Assembly: GCA_028709505.1 (NCBI GenBank)
Contig: JAQVWW010000071.1
Span: forward strand, 1 to 6,647
Origin: Eubacteriales bacterium
Lineage (GTDB): Bacteria > Bacillota > Clostridia > Christensenellales > UMGS416
Direction: 5' to 3'
Length of the DNA: 6,647 nucleotides
In this document: one piece after another, positions 1 to 6,028 of the stretch
Position numbering within the stretch: the first letter of the stretch is position 1
Layout of the letters: the number at the start of each line of letters is the position of its first letter
Program-made: the position numbers and the translations under genes
Notes under the pieces: generated by a model
Databases searched by the model: none
Told to the model about the DNA's origin: nothing
Seen by the model: the letters and a program-made list of their open reading frames with translations, nothing else

Positions 1-3
1 AAA

Positions 4-39
4 TTTACTCTTGCAATGCCGCAATGTTTATAGTATTCT
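4..39 (+). promoter_or_regulatory. Possible sigma-A type promoter for the S10 operon
   Basis: Two readings of promoter hexamers are possible at the left edge. TTGCAA at 11-16 and TATTCT at 34-39 are separated by exactly 17 bases, each matching four of six consensus positions. Alternatively TTTACT at 4-9 pairs with TATAGT at 29-34 (five of six to TATAAT), but with a long 19-base spacer. Either would start transcription at about 41-46 and give a leader of roughly 170 nucleotides before rpsJ. The call rests only on hexamer matches and position upstream of the operon. The true promoter could also lie outside the window, and transcription may enter from upstream genes. Confidence 0.4.
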
Positions 40-65
40 TATAAAGCTGCCGTTCTATGGGATGA

Positions 66-131
66 GGTGGGAGGTTGCTTCTGCGACCTTGGCAGAGGGT
101 TTTTCCACCGACAATAGTCCGAATCTGTCGG
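66..131 (+). promoter_or_regulatory. Structured 5' leader RNA of the S10 operon (candidate)
   Basis: The leader can form a nested stem. GAGGTTGC at 71-78 pairs with GCGACCTT at 83-90 around a TTCT loop (8 bp, two of them G-U). The flanking GGTGG at 66-70 pairs with CCACC at 105-109, leaving 91-104 unpaired. A second perfect 6-bp stem, CCGACA at 108-113 with TGTCGG at 126-131, shares bases 108-109 with the outer stem, so the two compete. A weaker possibility further on is GCCGC at 146-150 with GCGGC at 165-169 around an AT-rich loop. In Gammaproteobacteria L4 represses this operon through a leader RNA. I do not recognise this sequence as that element or as any named family, so a regulatory role is inference from the pairings. 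Confidence 0.4.
78..104 (+). terminator. Attenuator-like hairpin in the leader
   Basis: CTTCTGC at 78-84 pairs fully with GCAGAGG at 92-98 (seven pairs, one G-U) around a seven-base loop. One G and then five T's (100-104) follow. That is the form of a short intrinsic terminator, placed about 60 bases after the candidate transcription start and 113 bases before rpsJ. It uses bases that also take part in the alternative stem 71-78/83-90, so the two folds cannot coexist. The stem is short and the T-run is only five, so termination would probably be partial or factor-assisted. Function is inferred. Confidence 0.35.
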
Positions 132-201
132 GCGACGGGTTATCCGCCGCAATTATTATTAAGCGCGGCACACGCGGCAGAGTGTATATGACCCGCAAAT
201 C

Positions 202-210
202 AAAGGAGGG
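202..210 (+). promoter_or_regulatory. Shine-Dalgarno site that fixes the rpsJ TTG start
   Basis: AAAGGAGGG lies 7-8 bases before the TTG at 218. This is the ideal spacing and the same site type seen before the other genes here. It rules out the in-frame ATG at 188, which lies upstream of this site and has no comparable site of its own. Confidence 0.85.
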
Positions 211-217
211 ACAGAAA

Positions 218-526
218 TTGCCTACCAGTAAAATCCGTATCAAGCTCAAGGCGTTCGATCACAACCTCATCGACCAGTCGGCCGAGCGTATTGTGGAAAC
301 CGCCAAGAGAACCGGCGCCGTGGTATCGGGCCCCATCCCGCTGCCCACCGACAAGGAGATTGTCACCATTCTGCGCGCCCCCCACAAGTACAAAGACAGC
401 CGGGAACAGTTTGAGATCCGCACGCACAAGCGGCTGATCGACATCCTGGCCCCCAGCTCCCGTACCGTTGACTCGCTGATGCGCCTTGATCTTCCCGCCG
501 GCGTGGACATCGAAATCAAGCTCTAA
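218..526 (+). CDS. rpsJ: 30S ribosomal protein S10
   Basis: S10 sits in the head of the small subunit; in many bacteria it also binds NusB in transcription antitermination. The product is 102 residues, the usual family length. The N-terminal [11 protein letters not shown] strand, the family signature from A29 through GPIPLPT at 38-44, and the loop [20 protein letters not shown] at 53-72 are all present. Residue 57 in that loop is Lys, as in Gram-positive S10 proteins; changes at this position are linked to tetracycline-class resistance in other species. I chose the TTG at 218 because a strong Shine-Dalgarno site precedes it and homology begins right after it. The frame stays open upstream to base 11, which would give a false 171-residue product. 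It is the first gene of the operon, 19 bases before rplC. Confidence 0.97.
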   Translation: MPTSKIRIKLKAFDHNLIDQSAERIVETAKRTGAVVSGPIPLPTDKEIVTILRAPHKYKDSREQFEIRTHKRLIDILAPSSRTVDSLMRLDLPAGVDIEIKL

Positions 527-545
527 GCCGTAAGGAGGAAAGAAG

Positions 546-1178
546 ATGAACAAAGCAATTCTTGGAACCAAAGTAGGAATGACCCAGCTCTTCAACGAAG
601 ACGGCTCTGTCACGCCGGTAACGGTGGTGGAGGCCGGTCCTTGCTACGTGATGCGCAAAAAGACGGTGGAAACCGACGGCTATCAGGCCCTTTGCGTTGG
701 CTTTGGCGCCATCCGTGAAAAGCTGGTCAATCAGCCCACCAAAGGTCAGTTTAAAAAGGCGGGCATCGAGCCCACCCGTCACATCCGCGAATTCCGGCTG
801 GACGATATCTCGTCTTACGAAGTGGGTGGACAGATTAAGGCCGACGTGTTTGCCGCCGGCGATATCATCGACGTCGTCGGCACCAGCAAGGGCCATGGCT
901 TTACCGGCCCCATCAAGCGCTGGAACCTGTCGCGCGGCCCCATGTCCCACGGCTCCAAATACCATCGCGGCTTAGGCTCGATGGGCGCGGGCACCAGCCC
1001 CGGCCGTGTCTTTAAGAACAAAAAGATGGCGGGCCACTACGGTAATGAACGGGTCACCATTCAAAACCTGGAAGTGGTGCGCGTAGACACCGAACGCAAC
1101 ATGATTCTCATCAAGGGTTCGGTGCCCGGCGTAACAGGAAGCCTCCTGTTCATTCGCAACGCCGTTAAGAAGAAGTAA
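546..1178 (+). CDS. rplC: 50S ribosomal protein L3
   Basis: L3 binds 23S rRNA early in large-subunit assembly and sends a long loop towards the peptidyl transferase centre. The product is 210 residues, normal for the family. It opens with [12 protein letters not shown] (5-16), has the signature region [20 protein letters not shown] (102-121), and then the extended loop from RW at 125-126 through [13 protein letters not shown] and [14 protein letters not shown] (to 166). The C-terminal NLEVVRVD and LLIKG-like strands are intact. The ATG follows AAGGAGG (532-538) with seven bases of spacing. The stop is TAA, and rplD begins 17 bases later. No truncation or unusual residue was noticed. Confidence 0.98.
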   Translation: MNKAILGTKVGMTQLFNEDGSVTPVTVVEAGPCYVMRKKTVETDGYQALCVGFGAIREKLVNQPTKGQFKKAGIEPTRHIREFRLDDISSYEVGGQIKADVFAAGDIIDVVGTSKGHGFTGPIKRWNLSRGPMSHGSKYHRGLGSMGAGTSPGRVFKNKKMAGHYGNERVTIQNLEVVRVDTERNMILIKGSVPGVTGSLLFIRNAVKKK

Positions 1179-1195
1179 TCAAGGAGGAAGCAGCA

Positions 1196-1819
1196 ATGCC
1201 TAAAGTTGATGTATACAACCTTGAAGGCAAGCAGGTCGGCCAGGTGGAGCTATCCGATGCCATCTTTGGCATCGAGCCCAACGCCCCTGCCATGCATCAG
1301 GTCATCGTTGCCCATCTGGCCAAACGCCGCCAGGGCACGCAATCGGCGCTGACCCGCTCGGAAGTGAGCGGCGGCGGCAAAAAACCCTGGAGACAGAAGG
1401 GGACCGGCCACGCCCGTCAAGGATCCACCCGTTCTCCGCAGTGGCGCCACGGCGGCATGGTGTTCGCCGTAAAGCCCCGCGATTATACGCAAAAAGTCAA
1501 TAAAAAAGTGCGTCGTCTGGCCATGAAGTCGGCTTTCTCCACCAAAGCGCTGGGGCAGGACATCATTGTGCTGGATAGCCTCTCGCTGGCCGAGGGCAAG
1601 ACGCGGGAACTGAAAACCATGCTGGGCGCGCTGAACATCACCGGCAAGGCGCTGGTGGTCACCGGCGGCATTGACGAGAACCTGCGCCGCGCCGCCGCCA
1701 ACCTGGACGGCGTCAAGCCGGCCATCCCCGGCATTCTTAACGTGTACGACATTATTAATTGCAACAAATTGGTGATTACCGCCGACGCACTCAAAACGGT
1801 CGAGGAGGTGTATGTGTGA
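1196..1819 (+). CDS. rplD: 50S ribosomal protein L4
   Basis: L4 is a primary 23S rRNA binder whose long loop lines the peptide exit tunnel. In Gammaproteobacteria it is also the repressor of this operon; whether it has that role here is unknown. The protein has 207 residues, standard length. The tunnel loop is clear at 59-87 (GGGKKPWRQKGTGHARQG then SPQWRHGG). Lys68 lines up with E. coli Lys63, where substitution gives erythromycin resistance; the wild-type Lys is present. The globular C-terminal part contains KALVVTGG (151-158) and NVYDIINCNKLVIT (182-195). AAGGAGG at 1181-1187 precedes the ATG by eight bases. Its TGA stop shares one base with the rplW start, and its last codons GAG GAG GTG carry the rplW ribosome-binding site. 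Confidence 0.98.
   Translation: MPKVDVYNLEGKQVGQVELSDAIFGIEPNAPAMHQVIVAHLAKRRQGTQSALTRSEVSGGGKKPWRQKGTGHARQGSTRSPQWRHGGMVFAVKPRDYTQKVNKKVRRLAMKSAFSTKALGQDIIVLDSLSLAEGKTRELKTMLGALNITGKALVVTGGIDENLRRAAANLDGVKPAIPGILNVYDIINCNKLVITADALKTVEEVYV
1803..1809 (+). promoter_or_regulatory. Ribosome-binding site of rplW inside the rplD coding region
   Basis: AGGAGGT is formed by the Glu-Glu-Val codons near the rplD C-terminus. It lies nine bases before the ATG at 1819, which favours that start over the in-frame ATG at 1825 (15 bases) and the GTG at 1816 (six bases). Confidence 0.8.
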
Positions 1820-2121
1820 TGGTAATGCCGCAGGATATTATTATTCGCCCGGTACTGACCGAAAAGAGCTACGCCAACATGGCCGAAAAGAAGTACACCT
1901 TCGAAGTGGCCGGCAGCGCCAACAAGTATCAGATCCGCTGGGCAATAGAAGCGCTGTTTGCCGGCACCAAAGTGGAAAAGGTAAACACGCTGTACCGCAG
2001 AGGGCAGCTCAAGCGCATGGGCAAGTTTGAAGGCTATCGCCCCACCCGCAAGTTTGCCGTGGTCAAACTGGCCCAGGGCAGCAAGGGCATCGAGTTCTTC
2101 GAAGGCATGGCCCAGGATTGA
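1819..2121 (+). CDS. rplW: 50S ribosomal protein L23
   Basis: L23 lies at the exit of the nascent-peptide tunnel and is the docking point for trigger factor and the signal recognition particle. With the ATG at 1819 the protein has 100 residues, typical for bacteria. It shows DIIIRPVLTEKSY (6-18), the KYTFEV strand with NKYQIRWAIEALF (35-48), and the RNA-binding segment RRGQLKRMGKFEGYRPTRKFAVV (60-82). The start overlaps the rplD stop by one base (TGATG), which suggests coupled translation. ATG 1825 is a less likely alternative that would remove two residues. The frame is open further upstream to 1759, but that segment lies within rplD and is not L23-like. The TGA stop is followed directly by an in-frame TAA. 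Confidence 0.97.
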   Translation: MVMPQDIIIRPVLTEKSYANMAEKKYTFEVAGSANKYQIRWAIEALFAGTKVEKVNTLYRRGQLKRMGKFEGYRPTRKFAVVKLAQGSKGIEFFEGMAQD

Positions 2122-2139
2122 TAAGGGAGGAAACGACTG

Positions 2140-2973
2140 ATGGCAGTTAAGAAATATAAACCGACTACTCCGTCACGCCGGTTCATGTCGGTAGTGAGCC
2201 GCGAGGATATTACCCGCAAGCCGGCCGAGCCGTCGCTGCTGACGCCGCTGAAACGGCACAGCGGGCGTAACGCCCACGGCCGCATTACCGTGCGCCACCG
2301 TGGCGGCCAGGTGCGCCGCAAGTATCGCGTCGTCGACTTTAAGCGCGCCAAGGATCAGGTGCCCGCCAAAGTGGCGGCCATCGAGTACGATCCCAACCGC
2401 AGCGCCAACATCGCGCTGTTGCAGTACGTGGACGGCTCCAAAAGCTACATTCTGGCGCCGGTGGGCCTGAAGGTGGGCGACACCGTCGTAAGCGGCGAAG
2501 GAGCGGACATTAAGCCCGGCAACGCGCTGCCTATCCGCAACATCCCGCTGGGCACCATGGTGCACAACATCGAGATGATTCCCGGCAAGGGCGGTCAGAT
2601 TGCCCGCGCCGCCGGCAACGCCGCCCAGCTGATGGCAAAGGAAGGCGCCATGGCGCAGCTTAGGCTGCCCTCGGGTGAAATCCGCTTCCTCAGCATGGAT
2701 TGCAAGGCCACCATCGGCCAGGTGGGCAACATCGATCACGAGAACGTGTCCATCGGCAAGGCCGGCCGTAAGCGCCACATGGGCTTCCGCCCGGCGGTCC
2801 GCGGCGTCGTCATGAACCCCAACGACCACCCTCACGGCGGTGGCGAAGGCAAATCCCCCATTGGTATGCCCACGCCCGTTACGCCCTGGGGCAAGCCTAC
2901 GCTGGGCTATAAAACCCGCAAGCACAAGAATAAGAGTGACAAGTACATCGTCAAACGTCGCAACGTGAAGTAA
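2140..2973 (+). CDS. rplB: 50S ribosomal protein L2
   Basis: L2 is one of the most conserved large-subunit proteins; it supports subunit joining and the fold of the peptidyl transferase centre. The 277-residue length is standard. The N-terminal segment has [10 protein letters not shown] (5-14) and [20 protein letters not shown] (38-57). The centre has the OB-fold/SH3-like core with [22 protein letters not shown] (138-159). The C-terminal signature [22 protein letters not shown] spans 217-238, and His230 corresponds to the essential His229 of E. coli. The basic tail [17 protein letters not shown] is intact. A GGGAGG site (2125-2130) lies nine bases upstream of the ATG. The TAA stop forms part of the next gene's ribosome-binding site. 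Confidence 0.98.
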   Translation: MAVKKYKPTTPSRRFMSVVSREDITRKPAEPSLLTPLKRHSGRNAHGRITVRHRGGQVRRKYRVVDFKRAKDQVPAKVAAIEYDPNRSANIALLQYVDGSKSYILAPVGLKVGDTVVSGEGADIKPGNALPIRNIPLGTMVHNIEMIPGKGGQIARAAGNAAQLMAKEGAMAQLRLPSGEIRFLSMDCKATIGQVGNIDHENVSIGKAGRKRHMGFRPAVRGVVMNPNDHPHGGGEGKSPIGMPTPVTPWGKPTLGYKTRKHKNKSDKYIVKRRNVK

Positions 2974-2987
2974 GGAGGTCTTGGAAT

Positions 2988-3266
2988 ATGAGCAGAAGCA
3001 TCAAGAAGGGGCCATATGTATTTGACCGTCTTTACAATAAGATTGTCGAATTGAACCAGAACAATAAAAAGCAGGTCATTAAGACCTGGTCGCGTGCCTC
3101 GACCATTTTCCCCGATTTTGTGGGTCATACCATCGCGGTGCACGACGGACGCAAGCATGTGCCGGTGTACGTCACCGAAGATATGGTGGGTCACAAGCTG
3201 GGTGAATTCGCTCCCACCCGCTCTTTCCGCGGCCACGCGGGCGCGAAGTCCAGCAGAGGAAGGTAA
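2988..3266 (+). CDS. rpsS: 30S ribosomal protein S19
   Basis: S19 sits in the 30S head, contacts S13 and takes part in bridges to the large subunit near the A and P site tRNAs. The 92-residue length is typical. It begins [11 protein letters not shown], has the conserved [30 protein letters not shown] (about 33-62), and the signature end [19 protein letters not shown] (67-85) followed by a basic tail. AAGGAGGT at 2972-2979 overlaps the rplB TAA and stands eight bases before the ATG. The gap to rplB is 14 bases and to rplV 11 bases. Nothing is unusual in the protein. Confidence 0.98.
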   Translation: MSRSIKKGPYVFDRLYNKIVELNQNNKKQVIKTWSRASTIFPDFVGHTIAVHDGRKHVPVYVTEDMVGHKLGEFAPTRSFRGHAGAKSSRGR

Positions 3267-3277
3267 GGAGGCAGACC

Positions 3278-3679
3278 ATGGCAACCAGACAAAGAGAAAA
3301 AGCGGCAAAGCGCCGCGAGAGCGCCGATAAGCGCCCGCACGCCACCGCCCGCTATATCCGGATATCCTCCAGCAAGGTCAGGATCGTCATCGATCTCGTC
3401 CGGGGCAAGCAGGTGGACGAAGCGCTGACCATTCTGCGCTTTACGCCCAAAGCGGCCTCGCCGGTGGTGGAAAAGCTGCTCAACAGCGCCATCGCCAACG
3501 CCGAGAACAACCTGGAGATGAGCCGCGACGAGCTGTATGTCGCGGATATCCGCGCCGATCAGGGGCCGACGCTGAAGCGCTTTCGCCCCCGCTCCCGCGG
3601 TATGGCTAACCCGATTTTGAAGCGCACCAGCCATATCTCCGTGATTCTTGACCGCAAAGCCGCAAAGGAGGAAGCCTGA
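3278..3679 (+). CDS. rplV: 50S ribosomal protein L22 with N-terminal extension
   Basis: L22 contacts all six domains of 23S rRNA, and its beta-hairpin lines the exit tunnel opposite L4. The protein has 133 residues against about 110-113 in most bacteria. The extra length is mainly at the N-terminus, where the first 20 or so residues ([20 protein letters not shown]) are highly charged and precede the usual start of homology at [12 protein letters not shown] (24-35). Conserved parts follow: LIRGK-like DLVRGK (39-44), [13 protein letters not shown] (66-78), and the tunnel hairpin from [14 protein letters not shown] (95-108) to [10 protein letters not shown]. Residues 99-101 (LKR) correspond to E. 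coli Met82-Lys83-Arg84, deleted in erythromycin-resistant mutants. AAGGAGG (3265-3271) is six bases before the ATG, so the extension is probably real. Its TGA overlaps the rpsC ATG by one base. Confidence 0.97.
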   Translation: MATRQREKAAKRRESADKRPHATARYIRISSSKVRIVIDLVRGKQVDEALTILRFTPKAASPVVEKLLNSAIANAENNLEMSRDELYVADIRADQGPTLKRFRPRSRGMANPILKRTSHISVILDRKAAKEEA

Positions 3680-4350
3680 TGGGCCAGAAAGTACATCCCC
3701 ACGGTGCACGCGTCGGCGTGATTAAAAACTGGGACGCCCGCTGGTACGCCAGCAAGAAGGATTTTGCCGACTTGCTGATCGAAGATCAGAAGGTGCGTAA
3801 ATATATCAAAGCAAAGCTGTTCGCCGCCGGCATCTCGCGCATTGAGATCGAGCGGTTCCCCAGCAAAATGATCATCGGCATCCGTGCCGGTAAGCCCGGC
3901 CTTATCATCGGTCGCGGCGGCGCGGGCATCGAGGCGCTGAAAAAAGAGCTGCAGGACATGATCAAGAAGACCGTTAACATCAACATCTTCGAGATCAAGA
4001 GCATCGACGGCGACGCCCAGTTGGTGGCCGAGTCGGTGGCCGCGCAGATCGAACGGCGCATTTCGTTCCGCCGGGCCATGAAGCAGGCCCTCTCCCGCGC
4101 GCAAAAGGCCGGCGTCAAGGGCATTAAAACCCAGGTTTCGGGCCGTTTGGGCGGCGCCGATATCGCCCGCACCGAAGGCTATCACGAAGGCAGCATTCCG
4201 CTGCAGACGCTGCGCGCCGACATCGAGTACGGCTTCGCCGAAGCAAAAACCACCTACGGTCGCATCGGCTGCAAGGTGTGGATCTACAAGGGTGAGGTTA
4301 TGCCCCAGAAAAAGCGCGTCGCCGCACCCAAGCAGGAAGGGGGCAATTAA
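3679..4350 (+). CDS. rpsC: 30S ribosomal protein S3
   Basis: S3 forms part of the mRNA entry site on the 30S subunit and contributes to the ribosome's helicase activity. The 223 residues start with [25 protein letters not shown] type II KH domain is visible with its GxxG loop at 78-81 (GRGG in [12 protein letters not shown]). Arg131, Arg132 and Lys135 match the E. coli helicase residues, even in numbering. The C-terminal domain has [14 protein letters not shown] (153-166) and [28 protein letters not shown] (179-206), then a short basic tail. The start overlaps the rplV stop as TGATG, and its ribosome-binding site AAGGAGG (3665-3671) lies in the last rplV codons, seven bases before the ATG. 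Confidence 0.98.
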   Translation: MGQKVHPHGARVGVIKNWDARWYASKKDFADLLIEDQKVRKYIKAKLFAAGISRIEIERFPSKMIIGIRAGKPGLIIGRGGAGIEALKKELQDMIKKTVNINIFEIKSIDGDAQLVAESVAAQIERRISFRRAMKQALSRAQKAGVKGIKTQVSGRLGGADIARTEGYHEGSIPLQTLRADIEYGFAEAKTTYGRIGCKVWIYKGEVMPQKKRVAAPKQEGGN

Positions 4351-4353
4351 ACC

Positions 4354-4800
4354 ATGTTGATGCCCAAACGCGTCAAGCACAGAAAGCAGCACCGTGGCCG
4401 GATGACCGGCCGTGCCTACCGCGGCAACACCATCACCTATGGCGACTATGCGCTGCAGGCCACCGAGCCGTGCTGGGTAACCAGCCAGCAGATTGAGGCC
4501 GCGCGTGTGGCCATGACCCGCTACATGAAGCGTGGCGGGCGCGTATGGACCAAGATTTTCCCCGATAAGTCGGTGACCAAAAAGCCCGCCGAAACCCGCA
4601 TGGGCTCCGGCAAAGGTTCGCCCGAATACTGGGTGGCCGTGGTGCTGCCCGACCGGGTGCTCTTCGAGGTTGCCGACGTGACTGAAGAGGTAGCGCGCGA
4701 GGCTCTGCGCCTGGCTTCCCATAAGCTGCCGCTTAAGTGCAAAATAATCGCCCGTGGCGACCAGAAGAAAGTCGACACTGCGGAAACGGACGGTGAGTAG
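4354..4800 (+). CDS. rplP: 50S ribosomal protein L16
   Basis: L16 assembles late into the 50S subunit and helps place the A-site tRNA next to the peptidyl transferase centre. The product is 148 residues, slightly above the usual 137-146. Both family signatures are present: [12 protein letters not shown] (60-71) and [12 protein letters not shown] (82-93). The N-terminus [16 protein letters not shown] fits the family pattern M-L-x-P-K-R, so ATG 4354 is preferred over the in-frame ATG 4360. The ribosome-binding site is atypical: AAGGGGG within the rpsC tail, about ten bases upstream. Only three bases separate it from rpsC, and its TAG stop is almost joined to the rpmC start, so coupled translation on both sides is likely. 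Confidence 0.98.
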   Translation: MLMPKRVKHRKQHRGRMTGRAYRGNTITYGDYALQATEPCWVTSQQIEAARVAMTRYMKRGGRVWTKIFPDKSVTKKPAETRMGSGKGSPEYWVAVVLPDRVLFEVADVTEEVAREALRLASHKLPLKCKIIARGDQKKVDTAETDGE

Positions 4801-4801
4801 A

Positions 4802-5005
4802 GTGAAAGCCAATCAAATCAGAGAGTTATCCAGCGAGGAGCTCAACGCCAGGCTTGGCGACTTGAAGGCCGAGCTGTTCAACTTGCGGTTCCAGCAAGCC
4901 ACCGGCCAGCTGCAAAACCCCCTCAAGCTGAACGACTGTAAAAAAAATATTGCCCGTGTAAAGACCATCCTGCGCGAACGCGAGCTGGGTCTGAAGCGTG
5001 CGTAG
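4802..5005 (+). CDS. rpmC: 50S ribosomal protein L29
   Basis: L29 is a small two-helix protein near the tunnel exit, next to L23. From the GTG at 4802 it has 67 residues, the normal size. The start [18 protein letters not shown], the helix [20 protein letters not shown] (21-40) and the signature-like segment [16 protein letters not shown] (48-63) are clear. The GTG comes one base after the rplP TAG. Only a weak purine stretch (GGTGAG, 4792-4797) lies before it, very close, so initiation probably depends on ribosomes finishing rplP. The frame is open back to 4754 inside rplP, but those residues are not L29-like. The TAG stop is followed at once by an in-frame TAA. Confidence 0.96.
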   Translation: MKANQIRELSSEELNARLGDLKAELFNLRFQQATGQLQNPLKLNDCKKNIARVKTILRERELGLKRA

Positions 5006-5028
5006 TAAGGTGAAGGGAGGAAAAAAAG

Positions 5029-5289
5029 ATGTCCGAAGCTAGAAATCTGCGGAAAACCCGCGTCGGCACCGTCGTGTCCGACAAGATGGACAAAACCGCG
5101 GTTGTCGTCATTAAGGATAAGTATAAGCATCCCCTCTATGGCAAGACCGTTAACCTCACCAAACGCCTGCAGGCGCACGATGAAGAGAACCAGTGCGGCA
5201 TCGGCGACATGGTGGAAGTGATGGAAACCCGCCCCATCTCCAAGCTGAAACACTGGAGAGTGGTCCGGATTATTGAAAAGGCTAAATAA
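5029..5289 (+). CDS. rpsQ: 30S ribosomal protein S17
   Basis: S17 is a primary 16S rRNA binder with an OB-fold, important in early 30S body assembly. The 86-residue length is typical. It has [21 protein letters not shown] (8-28), the loop KHPLYGKTV (33-41), and the exact-type signature [13 protein letters not shown] (59-71) followed by LSK-like [19 protein letters not shown] site at 5015-5020, extended by AA on its left, stands eight bases before the ATG. The gaps to rpmC (23 bases) and rplN (25 bases) are the longest between genes in the operon, but contain only the ribosome-binding sites and no hairpin that I could see. Confidence 0.98.
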   Translation: MSEARNLRKTRVGTVVSDKMDKTAVVVIKDKYKHPLYGKTVNLTKRLQAHDEENQCGIGDMVEVMETRPISKLKHWRVVRIIEKAK

Positions 5290-5314
5290 AGCGTCGTAAA
5301 GGAGGCAACAAGCC

Positions 5315-5683
5315 ATGATTCAACCCCAGACAAGGCTTAAGGTCGCCGACAATACCGGCGCCAAAGAGTTGATGACCATTCGTCTCGTGGGCGGCTCCTT
5401 CCGCGATCACTGCAACATCGGCGATGTGGTAGTGGCATCGGTCAAGAGCGCAACCCCCGGCGGCGTGGTCAAAAAAGGCGACGTAGTCAGGGCCGTCATC
5501 GTCAGAAGCCACAAAGGCATTCGGCGCCCCGACGGTACCTATATCCGTTTTGACGACAACGCCGCCGTCATCATCGATAACCAGAAGCAGCCGCGCGGTA
5601 CCCGTATCTTTGGGCCGGTGGCTAGGGAACTGCGTGAGAAAGAGTACATGCGTATTATTTCTCTGGCGCCCGAAGTACTGTAA
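5315..5683 (+). CDS. rplN: 50S ribosomal protein L14
   Basis: L14 is a beta-barrel protein at the subunit interface; it contacts 16S rRNA in an intersubunit bridge and is the binding partner of the silencing factor RsfS. The 122-residue length is exactly that of most bacterial L14 proteins. It starts [20 protein letters not shown], has the signature [28 protein letters not shown] (60-87), and ends with [36 protein letters not shown] (5298-5305) lies nine bases before the ATG. The TAA stop is fused to the rplX ribosome-binding site. Confidence 0.98.
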   Translation: MIQPQTRLKVADNTGAKELMTIRLVGGSFRDHCNIGDVVVASVKSATPGGVVKKGDVVRAVIVRSHKGIRRPDGTYIRFDDNAAVIIDNQKQPRGTRIFGPVARELREKEYMRIISLAPEVL

Positions 5684-5695
5684 GGAGGCGCGGCA

Positions 5696-6007
5696 ATGCA
5701 CGTCAAGAAAGATCAGAAAGTTATGGTAATGTCGGGCAAAGATGCCGGCACCATCGGCAAGGTGCTGGTGGCGCTTCCCAAAGAGAACAAGGTGATTGTG
5801 GAGGGCGTCAATCTCATTACCCGCCACGTCAAGCCCCGCAGCGCCCAGGAACAGGGCGGCCGCCTGAAGCAGGAAGGCGCCATTTCCGCCTCGAAGGTCA
5901 TGCCGGTCTGCGGAAAGTGCAACAAGCCCACCCGTGTGCGCAACAAGATACTGGACAATGGCGAAAAAGTCCGCATCTGCGCCCGCTGTGGCGAAGCGCT
6001 GGACTAA
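5696..6007 (+). CDS. rplX: 50S ribosomal protein L24, zinc-ribbon form
   Basis: L24 is one of the two assembly-initiating proteins of the 50S subunit and sits near the tunnel exit. The product has 103 residues. A KOW motif covers roughly residues 4-32 (KKDQKVMVMSGKDAGTIGKV and beyond), followed by NKVIVEGVNLITRHVKP (31-47). The C-terminal part carries two CxxC pairs, C72/C75 (CGKC) and C95/C98 (CARC), as expected for a zinc ribbon. Many L24 proteins, including those of E. coli and Bacillus, have lost these cysteines to differing degrees, so this is the cysteine-containing version. AAGGAGG (5682-5688) overlaps the rplN stop and is seven bases before the ATG. Confidence 0.97.
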   Translation: MHVKKDQKVMVMSGKDAGTIGKVLVALPKENKVIVEGVNLITRHVKPRSAQEQGGRLKQEGAISASKVMPVCGKCNKPTRVRNKILDNGEKVRICARCGEALD

Positions 6008-6013
6008 TCGTGC

Positions 6014-6020
6014 AGGAGGT
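6014..6020 (+). promoter_or_regulatory. Shine-Dalgarno site supporting the rplE GTG start
   Basis: AGGAGGT lies eight bases before GTG 6029. There is no ATG in this frame between the rplX stop and the conserved start of L5, so the GTG is the start. Confidence 0.85.
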
Positions 6021-6028
6021 AAGATAAC

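Noticed and set aside
164..179. Short direct repeat CGCGGCA at 164-170 and 173-179 as a possible operator
   Set aside because: Seven bases of GC-rich sequence repeated once in a GC-rich genome is easily chance, and no known operator matches.
11..217. Upstream extension of the S10 frame or a separate leader peptide gene
   Set aside because: The stretch lacks a ribosome-binding site, contains the structured leader, and encodes nothing like the S10 N-terminus. The Shine-Dalgarno site at 202-210 falls inside it and serves the TTG at 218.
1759..1818. Longer rplW start giving 120 residues
   Set aside because: The segment overlaps the conserved end of rplD, and the binding site at 1803-1809 points to ATG 1819.
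2173..2925. A 250-codon open frame on the minus strand opposite rplB
   Set aside because: It mirrors the L2 coding frame, is rich in Ala, His, Gly and Val as typical of shadow frames, and has no family resemblance.
4754..4801. Longer rpmC start at GTG 4754 giving 83 residues
   Set aside because: The extra residues fall within the rplP coding region, are not L29-like, and GTG 4802 gives the normal 67-residue length and N-terminus.
3559..4812. A 417-codon open frame on the minus strand opposite rpsC and rplP
   Set aside because: It lies antisense to three well-conserved ribosomal genes, has no recognisable domain, and its openness is explained by the codon bias of a GC-rich plus-strand gene set.
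5006..5028. Possible internal terminator or promoter in the rpmC-rpsQ gap
   Set aside because: The gap is only 23 bases, mostly a ribosome-binding site and an A-tract, with no stem and no promoter hexamers.
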